From NCBI RefSeq assembly GCF_029227915.1, contig NC_079875.1, positions 22,437,001 to 22,501,000 of the forward strand: a stretch of DNA of 64,000 nt. The letters run 5' to 3'. Below, piece after piece: positions 34,537 through 45,500 of this stretch. Numbering within the stretch: position 1 is the first letter of the stretch; each line of letters starts with the position of its first letter. The notes under the pieces are model-generated. The model did not search any database and was not told where the DNA came from. It was given only the letters and a program-made list of their open reading frames with translations. Source of the stretch: Hydractinia symbiolongicarpus. Its lineage: Eukaryota > Cnidaria > Hydrozoa > Anthoathecata > Hydractiniidae. The position numbers and the translations under genes were made by a program.

Positions 34537-37500
34537 TTATTTAAAGGTATGACTATCCAGTCCAGCAGCGAGGCTTAGGTCTGGTAATTCCTTCATAAAT
34601 CCTTTTTTTCCTTGCAAGAAATACGTCAATATAGTCCCTTTACCCTAAAAATTAGGAGAAATAACATGATACATATTTTTGTCTAGTCACGTTAAACACT
34701 TCTAAGACTTAAAATATCTAGTCGCATACCTTCATTTCAACAGGACCTCTCTCCTCTAACTCATAACCTTCCAGCGTATCTAGCACATTTTTACATTCAG
34801 GACTCACATGAACACGCAGTGCCAAGCCACTCGACTCCATTCGTGACGCATAGTTAACAGTATCACCGAAAAGACAATATCTTGGCATCTTTAAGCCAAC
34901 TACGCCTGCTACACAAGAACCTAAAATCAAACACAACTTAGATTTATACGTTGCTTCAAACTGTAATAACTTGATGCAACAAACATATATAACCTTCTTT
35001 GTGTTGAATAAAAAAAACAACTGGAATTGTCACCTGTGTGTATTCCTATTCTCAGTTGCAGTTGTTCAGTTGGTGCATGGCGAATTTTAAATGACTTCAC
35101 GCAGCTCAATAAATCGAGAGACATGGTCGCAATCTCGCCTGCATGGTTGTCACCATTGCGGATAGGAAGACCAGATACCACCATGTATGCATCACCTATA
35201 GTTTCGACCTTAATAAAAAAAGTGAAATTGTTGAGAGTATCACCTCTAAAAACAATCTCTTTCCATCTTCCCATATTTTTACCTTTCTTTTCTTAGAAAG
35301 CAAAAACGTGATTATCCCATTAACAACAAAAATTCCCAAAAAGCTTACTTTAGCTTACAATGTTATAACTTGGACAAGTTGACCTTCAATTAAACTTAAA
35401 GGTTGACCGTAATTCCCGGAGTTTAATATCTGCGCATAAGAATCTTTCCTGGCCAAGACGCCTCGGCAGATTAGACGAATTAACTTAACAAATATAAAAA
35501 CTTTAACAGGAGAAGCGTTTGCAGAGAGAAACCTTTTTTACAACCAATAAAAATTCGGGAAAAGCTGCACTTTTTGATTTAATTAAAATATGCAGCGCCC
35601 ACTTTAAACGCTTAAAATTAGTTGGATAAGTTTAGAAACAAATTGGTTTATGTTCTCATACAAAAAACATAAAAGGGCTTTACTGACTCAGATAAATTAT
35701 AAACAGAACGGCACCTTATAGACGTCATAAGAATCAACACAGTTGTCGAAACAGCTATATAGATCATTCAGCATTTCAACCACTTGTAACGGCGAGCTGT
35801 TGGAACATAATTTTGTAAAGCCAACTATATCAGAGAAGAAGATGGTAACTGCATCAAAATGTTCAGCCAGCACAGGCTGACCCTCTTTCAGTTTATTCGC
35901 AACTGGTCTGCAAAAAAAAGGAATTCTGATAAAAAACGTTGTTACTTTATTTGCAAGCCAGGCTGATGCTAAGATATAGGACACACAGCAGTTTTTAAAA
36001 ATTTGATCACAGAGATGTTCAACTTTCAATATTTAAAAAAAGAATTCATCAAGTTATAAGAGGGTTTAGCAAAGCATCACGTAACTTAGCAGCAGAGATG
36101 TTTTAGTGGTAGCGCATTTGACTAGTAATCGTAAAGTTTCAGGTTCGAGTCCTCTCTCCGGCGCACTTAAAATATAGTGTTGTCAGCCCATTTGGTACCA
36201 TCTACTAGCCTGTGCGTAAGGCAAGCAAGTTAGAGCAATGCTTTACGCCGTTCTGGCGGTAATGTAACGTAGTTACAGTCGGAAGGGGAGGAAGAGCTGG
36301 CCATAAGGATGGAAACCCCAAGGACATTAAAAGTTAACGTTACTTACTTACCTACTTAAGTATATTTAATCTCACTTACTTTGGTAACATTTTGTACAAC
36401 AGCGTTTCAGTTTTTTCTTTTTCTTTTTCTAACTCCACTGTTCTTGAGGCAACGATCACTTCCAAGTTGTTTGTGTACTTCTCCATCATGATCAACATGT
36501 GGTCTACCAGACTGCCCCCTCTAAGAAGATGGAAGGACATTTAAATGTTGTGCTTTATTACACAATCCGCTACATTTTCTTAGGCTTAGTATATTAATTT
36601 ATTTTTGTTTCTTTAGCGCACCTTTATCTTAGTCATTTTAACTATAAGTGATAAAGAAGTGAAGTTAATAATAAATAAACCAGGGGCAGGAAGTTCTACG
36701 GCGTTAAGTTGTCCTCTACGGTGGAGTATTCGGCTTCAGTTCTCCAATTGTGCAGAAAGTGCTGACACTATTAATAATTAATTATTTCAACTGCCACATC
36801 AAATGACGAAAGAGAAAATACGGAAATGCTTCAAAAAACGCCCCTTCTATTAAACGCCCCCCTCGTAGACCGCCCCTTCCTGTCAATTTTTAAATAAACG
36901 CCCCCTCTAATAGACGCCCCAACGAATGGACGCCCCTTCCTCATAAATGACGATGAACTAGATATATTGCAAAGTTTATCCTTAAAAACTGCAGAAGAGA
37001 CGAAGTGTAAAAAATTTGATAAACGCCCCCTCTTTTAAACGCTATTCTTGATACTACTATTCTTGATATATTTTGTTTTTTAAAACAGCATTTAGCCCGT
37101 TGAAACTAGTTGTACGAAATACAAATCTATCTTCGGCAAATTCCAGATCACTTAAAGGATAACAAACGACCGTTGTAGCTTAGTACTAGCGACACCAACT
37201 GAACATAAAAAAATAATGCAAATGATTTATTTGCAAAAAAAATAGGTTTTTGTACCTTGTGCAACAGAGTAGTCTGTTATAACACTCAAAAAACTAACAA
37301 TTCCCGCACCGCTACACTAGACTGTTATTCTGCCGTGCTTCACTAGCTTCGGTAGTAAAAACGGCGACAAAAAAGAGCCCATTTTAAAGTTCTACCGGCT
37401 AAATCCGTAAAACAATAAAGTTATTTTCGTTTTAGATGCAAATTAGAAAATAACTCATTTATTAACCTAAGTAGGATAAGTATAAGTAGGAACCACTGAG

Positions 37501-40500
37501 TAATCCATGACCCAGTAAAAAAGAGCTTCTCCTAAGAATGTGTGTTCCTTACATGAATCAAAGTTTGACCATCTCTTTTAGTAAAGAAATATGAATATTT
37601 TGCTGTTCTTCCGCAAAACATCAAAAAAAGTTTAACATTCAAGACAAGACATCCAAAACACGGCTTAACTAGGAGGATAGAAAGCACGCTTACAATTCGT
37701 TTTCTTTGTTCATTTTGTAAACCGTTCTTGTGATCTCTTTTACAGAAGGTCTTTCTGTAGGTAGGTCCTTCCAGCATGCTTGCATGAGGGCGGTGAACTG
37801 TTTTGGGGCGTCATCGTCAACTTCTATGAGTGGTCTGTAGGGAGGGACTATTCGTGATTTAACGAATTCAATTACATCTAAATATAATACTGTAAACAGT
37901 AGCCAAAAAATTCTCCTTAAACAAGAGTTCCAACAACTTGGTCCATTCGTGGCTTCTTTTACAAGACTGATTCAACGGGAGAAGCCACCTCTTACCAAGA
38001 ACGTAATGAGCTCTCCATTATAATCTTTTTTTTTGCACACGCTCACGATTGTTATATAGTTTTTTTTTTCTTAAAACTTGTCTATATATAGAGAAAAGAG
38101 AATTGTAATTTTTTGAATACTTGATCATGGGTGCAGTATACAGCCGAAAGCTAGTAAAAGAAAATAATATGTCAAAAACATAGTAAGTATTTCAATTAAA
38201 TAATCACTCGTTCACCTCTAGGTTGCATATCATTGTTTTCCATCTCTAAACTGTATGGATCGCCTCTCGTGTACAGTTCATACAAAATAATTCCGTAAGC
38301 GTAAACGTCAGATTCTTTGTTAGGAGGGGACTGGCGATCTTCCAGGCGTTCCGGAGACCACCAAAACTTTTCTAAAAATTGGTTAAATTGTACGTACATT
38401 TATATTGTATTAATTTTCGCATAAATTTTCTTAAATCTTTCTAAAATTTAATTAGTTGTAACTAGCACCTAATGCATCTCTAACAATAATATCTATTTTA
38501 TTTGATATAGGTCATCTAACTAGCGGGAAAGTTGCAACATGTATTTGATGCAAAAAATTGCTTTAGCTGAAAATTTGTAAGACATATGGAGATTATGGGA
38601 ATGCTTGGCGAAGTGCACAGTCTGTCTGCAGAATATTTGCGTTAACTAGACTTACTTCGACATTCACCATACGCATTTTCAGGTTGATTAGGTAATCCAG
38701 ACATAAATTGAGCTACTCCAAAGTTAGATAGCTTGCAGACCCATCTGTTGTCAACCAAACAGTTTGACGACGACAAATTACCATGGACACCAACTGGACT
38801 TCTTTGAATTTCATATAAACCCTAAATATTTTTTAAAGTCTTCATACAAGATTAAGTAGAAGTACCACCGTTCAATCAAATTCAAGAAAAATACCTTGGC
38901 AATGTCATTGGCGAAGGATAATCTGAACATCCAATCACATTCGATATCATCATTTTGAAGTACATCCTGGGAAAGAACACACGCTCATTTTTCATAACGC
39001 TTTTGAAAGAGTACAACATTGTTAACATATTACTTTTTTTGTGAGCAGGATCCGATCGCTGTTCCCAGACCTGCGAATCACAAACCTGACCAACCTACTT
39101 TTGAAAACCGTTGACTTATCTAGGAAACGATGGGTTTTTCTTTTTCTCACCTGTGCCCATATTCTTAAATGAGAATGGTTTAACACCTGAAACACCTCAC
39201 GAAAATTTTGAGACAATGGCATTTTTTGTCCTTTTTACAAAGTTTGACAAACAGCCTCAAACCACGAATTCTTCTTTTTTAAATGTATAGGTTAGGTAAG
39301 CAGCTTTTGTATTGCGCTTGTCGCAGTTTTTAAAACGTCCGCTTCACGGAATAATCCACTTGAGGGCCCACAGAAGTCTCGATAATTTAAAACAATTGAT
39401 GACGTCAGCGACATGTAATTAAGTGCTGAAATTTTGTGACTTTTCCTAACTTTTATTATTATTAATATTAAATTTGTTTCCCCAGGATAGCCTCTTCAGT
39501 TCCTATTGGTACTGCTATCACCGCGGATCCTGCGAAGGGGATCCTAGTCCTTTTAAAGCTTTCGCTTACAAAAGTCGTGTAAGGACAGCAATCGCACAAC
39601 TAGACAACCGCCTAACATATTAATATAGTCTCCGGGTGTCACACTAGACTAAGAAAGCCCAGTGTTAATAGGGCTAAGGTTGAAAAGAATAATAAATAGG
39701 AAAATTGAAAATGTTCAAAGGTTTTATATGGTGTTAAATTATTTCTTAGAAATAACTGCGAATAACAGCAGACATGGAATTGCGCATATCTGTAAGTATT
39801 CGCCCCAAACATCTTTTTGGAAAGCAACTTGTTTCTCTTTTTTGTGTCATAGTGCTGGATTCTGAATTTTGTGATAGGCGAAAAGGCGATAGGCGAAAAA
39901 AAAGAAGTTAATTCACGAAGCAATTCTATCGCGCCGTTTCGAGTTTGGAGTTCCTAATCCATTTTCCTGGAACAAGTGCATTCATCGCAATCGGAACAGA
40001 GCGGAAAAAAATCATAATTGATGAAAGTTTAGTTGAGTGGAATTCAAGAAACTCTTCAAAAAATATTTCAATATACTCCGGATTGTGACGGCCTTGGCTA
40101 GAAAAAAAAAATGGATGTTAAACACCTTCAATCAACATCAACATCTTACTTGAAGACTTCCTTTCGTACAATATGTCCAGATCAGATGAAGATCAGGTCC
40201 GTTTGATACCACGCCAATAAATGGGTTCACGTTCGGATTGTTCAAATCTTTCAACTGAAAAAATAAGACATAAGATGCTAAAGAAGAGATTCTAATATGA
40301 TATTGACAACAAAGAAAAATGAAATTTTGATATATTTTGCTCGTTTGTTCCTTTTTTTGAATCTTCGATTCCTACTTACTTTCTTGGAAATCGTCTTGCA
40401 TTAAAGGTTTACCAATTAGTAAGAAAAATAGATTGCGTATTATAAAAACTTACATGTTTCAACTGAATCAGTACATCTCTTGAGAGTTCAATTTTCGATT

Positions 40501-43500
40501 GCTTCACGGTTTTTAAGAAAACCTTTTCTGATCGATACACAACGACTTGGGACATGCCAGACGTGTAGAAATGACCGGTGGTGAATAATTCGCTCTTTCT
40601 GCGGGAAAAATTCGACAAAGAACTCATCTAAAATAATTTTTTTTCTAAGATTAGCCATTGTTTCAAAAGCTGATCATTTAAATCTTGCTTCCCCATTCAT
40701 AAATTTTTTTATGAGCATCGTACAACGTTTTTAGTCGGGATCCTTTCGCCAAAATAAACTAGCCAAGATGTGTGTTGTTTTATCGAAAAGGAGTGCAAGC
40801 TGGCAGAGGTAAGGGAGACATAAGAACTGTGCATAACAAAAAAAATCAAACTTTAATTCTTTACATAAAAGGTGCAGCTTTTGTCACATTATTTTTAGCT
40901 TTTCTGGCTCCAGTGATAATGTTGCATGAAAAGGCTGAGTTGACAACTCACCGCTGAAATTTTGCTTCTAAATGACGAATTCTCTCCACCGAATGATATA
41001 TCTTTAATGTAGACGATCAGACCTTTGCAAAGAATACTCATCTCGTATTTTTTCTTACTAGAACGTAAAATAAAACGATACCATTCTCCGCACGAGAGTT
41101 TATTTTAAAAATGTTAAAGTAACCAGTCATACTTGTGGATGTATACACCAGCAAATATTAGCATAGTCAGCAAAATTGGAGTTGCTATAGCGACAGGAAT
41201 GTAGTTGAATTCGTCATTGTCTAGAAGCAAAATATAATTAACCTACTAATGTCTACATGTGATACCACTGTGATCCCCAAGCTCTCGTCCCCAGTGCGTT
41301 TTTAACTTTCTGATCTGTAGCTGGCGTATAAAAAGCACCTCATGATCATCGATGCTGTATTTTTTTTTTCGTCATAAAGAAATATAATATACTGACCAGA
41401 AAGACACTTTGAATGATCAAAGCCACAGTATGGTACATCTTTTGGAACATCTGTTGTGTTGCCGGGAAATACGATGACCTCATTAGGAATCATTTCAATG
41501 GATTTGTTATTTAACGGATTGTAGGTTGCCACAGTAACAAGTTTTCCATTGTTGACGTTATCAATGTTAAATAAAGGAATCCTGTCACCATTTTTATCAA
41601 TATGTACAGGACCAGTAAAACCTAAGATTAAATTGAATTTAAACTAAACCTTCCTCGTTCCCATGTCGTTCTGTATTTTTATCGAATTGTGGACACGCAG
41701 TGGTTTTTTAACTTCACTACAGGAAGTGAAAAAATTAACGGTTTTTTTATTAAGTCCGTGGAAAAATTTACGTGAATTTACCAGTCGGAAAATACCCCGT
41801 CGCAAAGTCGATAAATATATATCGCATTTTCTAACAGACGCCCAAACGTGCATTATTATAGAGAGTTTTATTATTCATGACAAGTAGAGGGTCTTTTCAG
41901 ATGTTATCACTGAAATCAATTTGTACAATTTTAGCTTTATTTAATTTCGTAAGTTGTTACAAAATAAAAAAGAATTTAAAAAATGAAACATAAAATTCGT
42001 TCGTGAGAATTTGTAATTCGTAAATGATGAGTAATAGATGTTTTAAACTTTTTCTCAATCTGTTGCAGATTTTTTGCCGGGGGAAAACCGTTGTATATTA
42101 TTATTGTACGAAAAACCGCTGGGAACAAAGTTGGTGGATTTTATAAATTGAGTTAGTTAAAACGGTCGATAAAAGAACCCACGCTATCAGCTGCACAAAA
42201 AACTTGCTGATGGCTTCACTTCCTCCTTAAGGAAAAACTATCAATCTCTGCCAATTGCTCAGCGCGATAACTTGAGCATTTACTAAGCTTACGTACATTC
42301 TAAAACTTAAATCAAAACCTTAGATGTAATTAGAAGCAAGGAGGAACAAACGAAGCCATACTAAAGGGAGATTTTCATGTAGCGAATTGTAAATGCCGAA
42401 TTCGGCGGCGAATTAGCTGCGAAATATCTTTTAATTTTCACGTAAAACGAGAAACATGTGGCGAATTGAAAATACTGAACGTAAGCACTCTTTTAAGTAT
42501 TAAAAACAAAACAGTTATTTTAAATTTTTCTCAGTAAAGGTTTCCTAAGAATAAACACTGAATATTGCGTTCTAATTGGTTAAAAGTTTACAGCAAAGTA
42601 TTTCGCCTCTAAAAAGTAGGAACTGTTTCTATTTTTTGGCAAAGCGAAATTTTCGAATCAAAATGAAAACAAATGAACTGCACATGCTCAGATACACTTA
42701 GGCGACGAATTCGCCGTCCAATTCGCTTCGTGAAAATCCCCCTTAAGCAAACAAGCTTGAAAATGTTCAGAAAAAGTTATAAAAGGATTACCTTCAAACG
42801 AAGTGTTAGTCATGTATTTAAAAACATATGCAGCGTCCCTGATATAATCGCTTTTATTTTCTTTCATCATTTTATCAACTGCTTTAACGTACAACATCGT
42901 GGCGTCGTACAGATAGGCGGCGGAGGTGACAATCTATCAAAAGGAAACACAATTTTTACTTTGACAAGATTTTATTTGTAAGAAAGCAGTTTATCCGACC
43001 TTTGAAGAGATAAAGAAGAAAAAAGTATAATGGTGCAATTATGCCAAGAGTTTGCACAGTAAATTTCTACGGAATAGAAACGCTCTACCTCAGCCTTTTT
43101 TTTAAATATTTTTGGTTACGAGCGCCGATTTTGTGTTTATAATACACAAAAGGATTTGGCGGGAAAAGCAAATGTGTTATATTTTTAATAGCTACCGTGG
43201 GTTTTCTGCGAGCTCACGACCAATCTCTATATAAACAATGTTTAACTGAACGTGGCACAGGGAACACAACAAAAAAGGTATTTTACTCACAGAGGTCTTG
43301 TTCTCCAACTCAGTGTCGTTAAATGGGGGTTGTTTCACTCGATATCTCACATCATCAATAAACTTTTCATAAGTAGCTCCACTTTTATTTGGACGAATTG
43401 CAGACACAGTTATTAATCCACGTGTGATGACAGACGTTATAAAGCTTTTACTGTACCCGAGTGACGTATAGTTCCATTTGCTTCCGAAAGCAAAATCAAC

Positions 43501-44473
43501 GGAAACGAAAGCATACTGTTTTGATTGTGACATGCCCAGATTATAAGCTTGTACCATAAACGACATCACGTCTCTCGCTCTCGTAAGTAAAAACACAACT
43601 AAAAAATAGTAAAGGTTTACCCAAAATCCCCTAGTGTTACATTACCCACAGTTTCATTCTTTCACATTCCCTTAGTGTTTCATTTAACCACAATCCCTTA
43701 GTGTTACGTTTACCCACAATGGCTTAGTGTTACATTCACCCACAATTCCTTAGTGTTACATTTACCCACAATTCCTTAGTGTGACAAACATAACATTAAC
43801 ACTTACTTCTGCAGTCGTCTTTAATTTTTTCCAGCAACGTTTTGTAGTCACTAAACTCGGTATCATCTGTGTAATAAAAGACACGCTTGGCTATGGTGAT
43901 ATTGTTTTTCTCAAAAGCGGCTTTCGTCGCTGTCACTAGTGGTGTATAGATTTCGTGAACACGCTCAATTTGACAAATAGTTTTCCAATTAAAATAATTT
44001 GCTAAAGCTACAAACGTTTTTGGTGTCCATTCTTTGCTTCCGCGAGCAAACGGTTTCGTTCTCGCGAAGTAAGGATATTCTTTTTTATCCGATAGGTGGA
44101 TAGAAGAACAACCGTAGGAAATCATGGGAATTCTCTTAAATGTAGATAGCATTCCACTTGATAAGCAAGCCACGGAGCATGCTGGTCCTATGTATACATC
44201 AATACCTATGTTGTACAGGTCGACAGCTCCACCAAGACCGACTGTACCATCACAAAAAGTGTCCTTGTGTGAAAAGGTTAGTGTCGTGTTTGGTAAGAGG
44301 TTTGGATCATTGTTTACGTCGTCGATAACACGCGTAATGGCGCCGGCAAATGTGTTTCCTGGCAAATATGTTGACGTCCAAGGGATTAGCATCCCTAAAT
44401 TCAGTTCTTTCCTTGCTTCTATAGCGTTCAGACTGAGTAGAATGCATGTTAAAACTTTAAACCAAGCTATCAT
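34537..44473 (-). CDS. Receptor (membrane) guanylyl cyclase, natriuretic-receptor type
   Basis: Converts GTP to cGMP when an extracellular ligand binds. Exons on the minus strand: 44473-43807, 43598-43291, 42933-42792, 41621-41397, 41220-41133, 41057-40952, 40627-40454, 40254-40150, 38966-38895, 38821-38656, 38371-38216, 37877-37694, 36520-36380, 35907-35715, 35208-35034, 34920-34730, 34644-34537; all phases agree, total 1066 residues as in NPR1/NPR2. Order: signal peptide ([20 protein letters not shown]); ANF-receptor ligand domain to about 440; one membrane helix ([20 protein letters not shown], about 455-475); kinase-homology domain (about 500-800) with HGN for HRD and NFG for DFG; coiled-coil linker ([20 protein letters not shown]); cyclase domain (about 850-1045) with FFSDIVGF and GDAYMV metal Asps, and guanine-selecting Glu (VETIGDAYM) and Cys (PRYCLFGD). 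The ligand is unknown. Confidence 0.95.
36090..36167 (+). repeat. tRNA-like SINE in a cyclase intron
   Basis: The segment has an A-box-like TTTTAGTGGTAGCGC and a canonical B box GGTTCGAGTCC about 40 bases later, and ends CCGGCGCA. A non-tRNA body with TACGCCGTTCTGGCGGTAA follows to about 36350. The tail and body argue for a SINE rather than a working tRNA. Confidence 0.65.
36835..37050. repeat. AAACGCCCC repeat, truncated copy in a cyclase intron
   Basis: The motifs TTAAACGCCCC and AATAGACGCCCC alternate several times. The same family is complete at 63030-63476, where its inverted ends are visible. Decayed traces appear near 48400 and 59545. Confidence 0.7.
42360..42746. repeat. MITE in a cyclase intron, AGGGAGATTTTCA ends, copy 1
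   Basis: The left end AAAGGGAGATTTTCATGTAG and the right end GTGAAAATCCCCCTTA are inverted relatives, each followed inward by a GCGAATTG-type motif. A second copy in the opposite orientation lies at 55839-56173, sharing internal sequence such as the CTGAATATTGCGTTCTAATTGG segment. No coding capacity. Confidence 0.75.
43612..43792. repeat. Minisatellite of about 25 bp in the first cyclase intron
   Basis: About seven copies of the pattern CCTTAGTGTTACATTTACCC with ACAATT lie in tandem directly next to the donor of the first coding exon (43807). Such an array could vary in length between individuals. Confidence 0.85.
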
Positions 44474-45299
44474 CTCAATCTAAGTAAAAACAAAATTACT
44501 TTCATATTTCCTACAACAGTAGTTGATCGGAAGCAATGGACGGAATAACGTCATATACGCCGATTTTTTTTTAAGAAAAGAAAAAAAATATCGTGCTGCG
44601 AGATATGTATGAGCAGTGATTAATTTGTCATCGTTTAATAAAAACACTTAACAAAACAGCATTCTTTTAAATGTTTCAATGTTCTAATGAGTTTAATTGG
44701 TAACGAATTTTTAATAAGCATCAAAACAGAGTGCAATCTTGTCCCCAGAGCCTCTTTTTTTCCTTTCTGATACAAGTGCTGGTGCGAGAAAAGGAGCTTT
44801 GGCTCTCGCCAGTTGAAGTTTGAATTTGATTGACACTTTAATATGGCAAGTTGATGGACGGGTTGTTTCCTGACAAGTTATTGCGCCCCCCGCCAAAGGG
44901 GCGCACATTTAGTGGACCGCGGGTATATAGTGTTTGTGTGGTTTACAGCAGAAAAATTTTCCACTCTCTACTTCGCGGGGGACTTCTGCTCGATCTTCCA
45001 ACCCGACTGTGATATAACACAACCTATGTGTTTGGTCCCACCAAGACAAAAAAAAAACACTCATCAAGCAAATCTTTTTTTGTTTCTGTGTCCTTGTTGT
45101 CTCTAGAGATTTGAATGCGATAAAAAATGTTAATCGAGATTATTTTGTTATGCTAATGTAGAGCTTTGTAATATGAAGCTTCGTTTGCCTTGTTTAATGT
45201 GCTTAAATGTCGCTGCAGCCCACGTGAATTTATCTTCTCTTTAATAATAGCCGTATTCCGTCTGTGTGTTTGTGCTCGAGAATAAAGTCTTGTTACGGA
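44474..45299. other. Stretch upstream of the guanylyl cyclase
   Basis: The cyclase promoter and 5' UTR should lie here. Near 44735-44830 there is a fragment of the CCTCGTCCCCAGGGC repeat family (TTGTCCCCAGAGCC, then TTTCTGATACAAG). No clear promoter motif was recognised. Confidence 0.4.
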
Positions 45300-45500
45300 A
45301 ACACGAAATGCGATAAATAAAGGACGGGCGAACCCGTGATCCACGGGCTACCGAGTAGTCTATATTATAATACCCGTATACGTCTGTCTGTCTGTCACGC
45401 AAAATGGTAGCTTAGCTGCGCAGTAGCGAGAAGCATGCAATGCGGTATAAAAAGGACGGACGAACCCGTGGATTTTCCACGGGCTAACGACTAGTCAAAA
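45300..45500. repeat. ACTAGT/CCCGTGG foldback repeats, two joined units
   Basis: A first partial unit ends CCGTGATCCACGGGCTACCG next to TAGTC. A full unit follows with TATTATAATACCCGTATACG, GTCTGTCTGTCACGCAAAAT, then CCCGTGGATTTTCCACGGGC and ACTAGTC. The arrangement equals that at 23395-23600. Confidence 0.8.

Noticed and set aside
36090-36167. A functional tRNA gene
   Set aside because: The A and B boxes are present, but the arms do not form a good cloverleaf and a SINE-like body follows.
39990-40135. Possible extra kinase-homology exon of the cyclase
   Set aside because: The exons at 40254-40150 and 38966-38895 already join in phase and match the family without an insert.
43612-43792. CRISPR array
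   Set aside because: The repeats are directly tandem without spacers and lie in a eukaryotic intron.
44124-44483. Plus-strand frame of 119 codons
   Set aside because: It is antisense to the first coding exon of the guanylyl cyclase, which has a full domain match.
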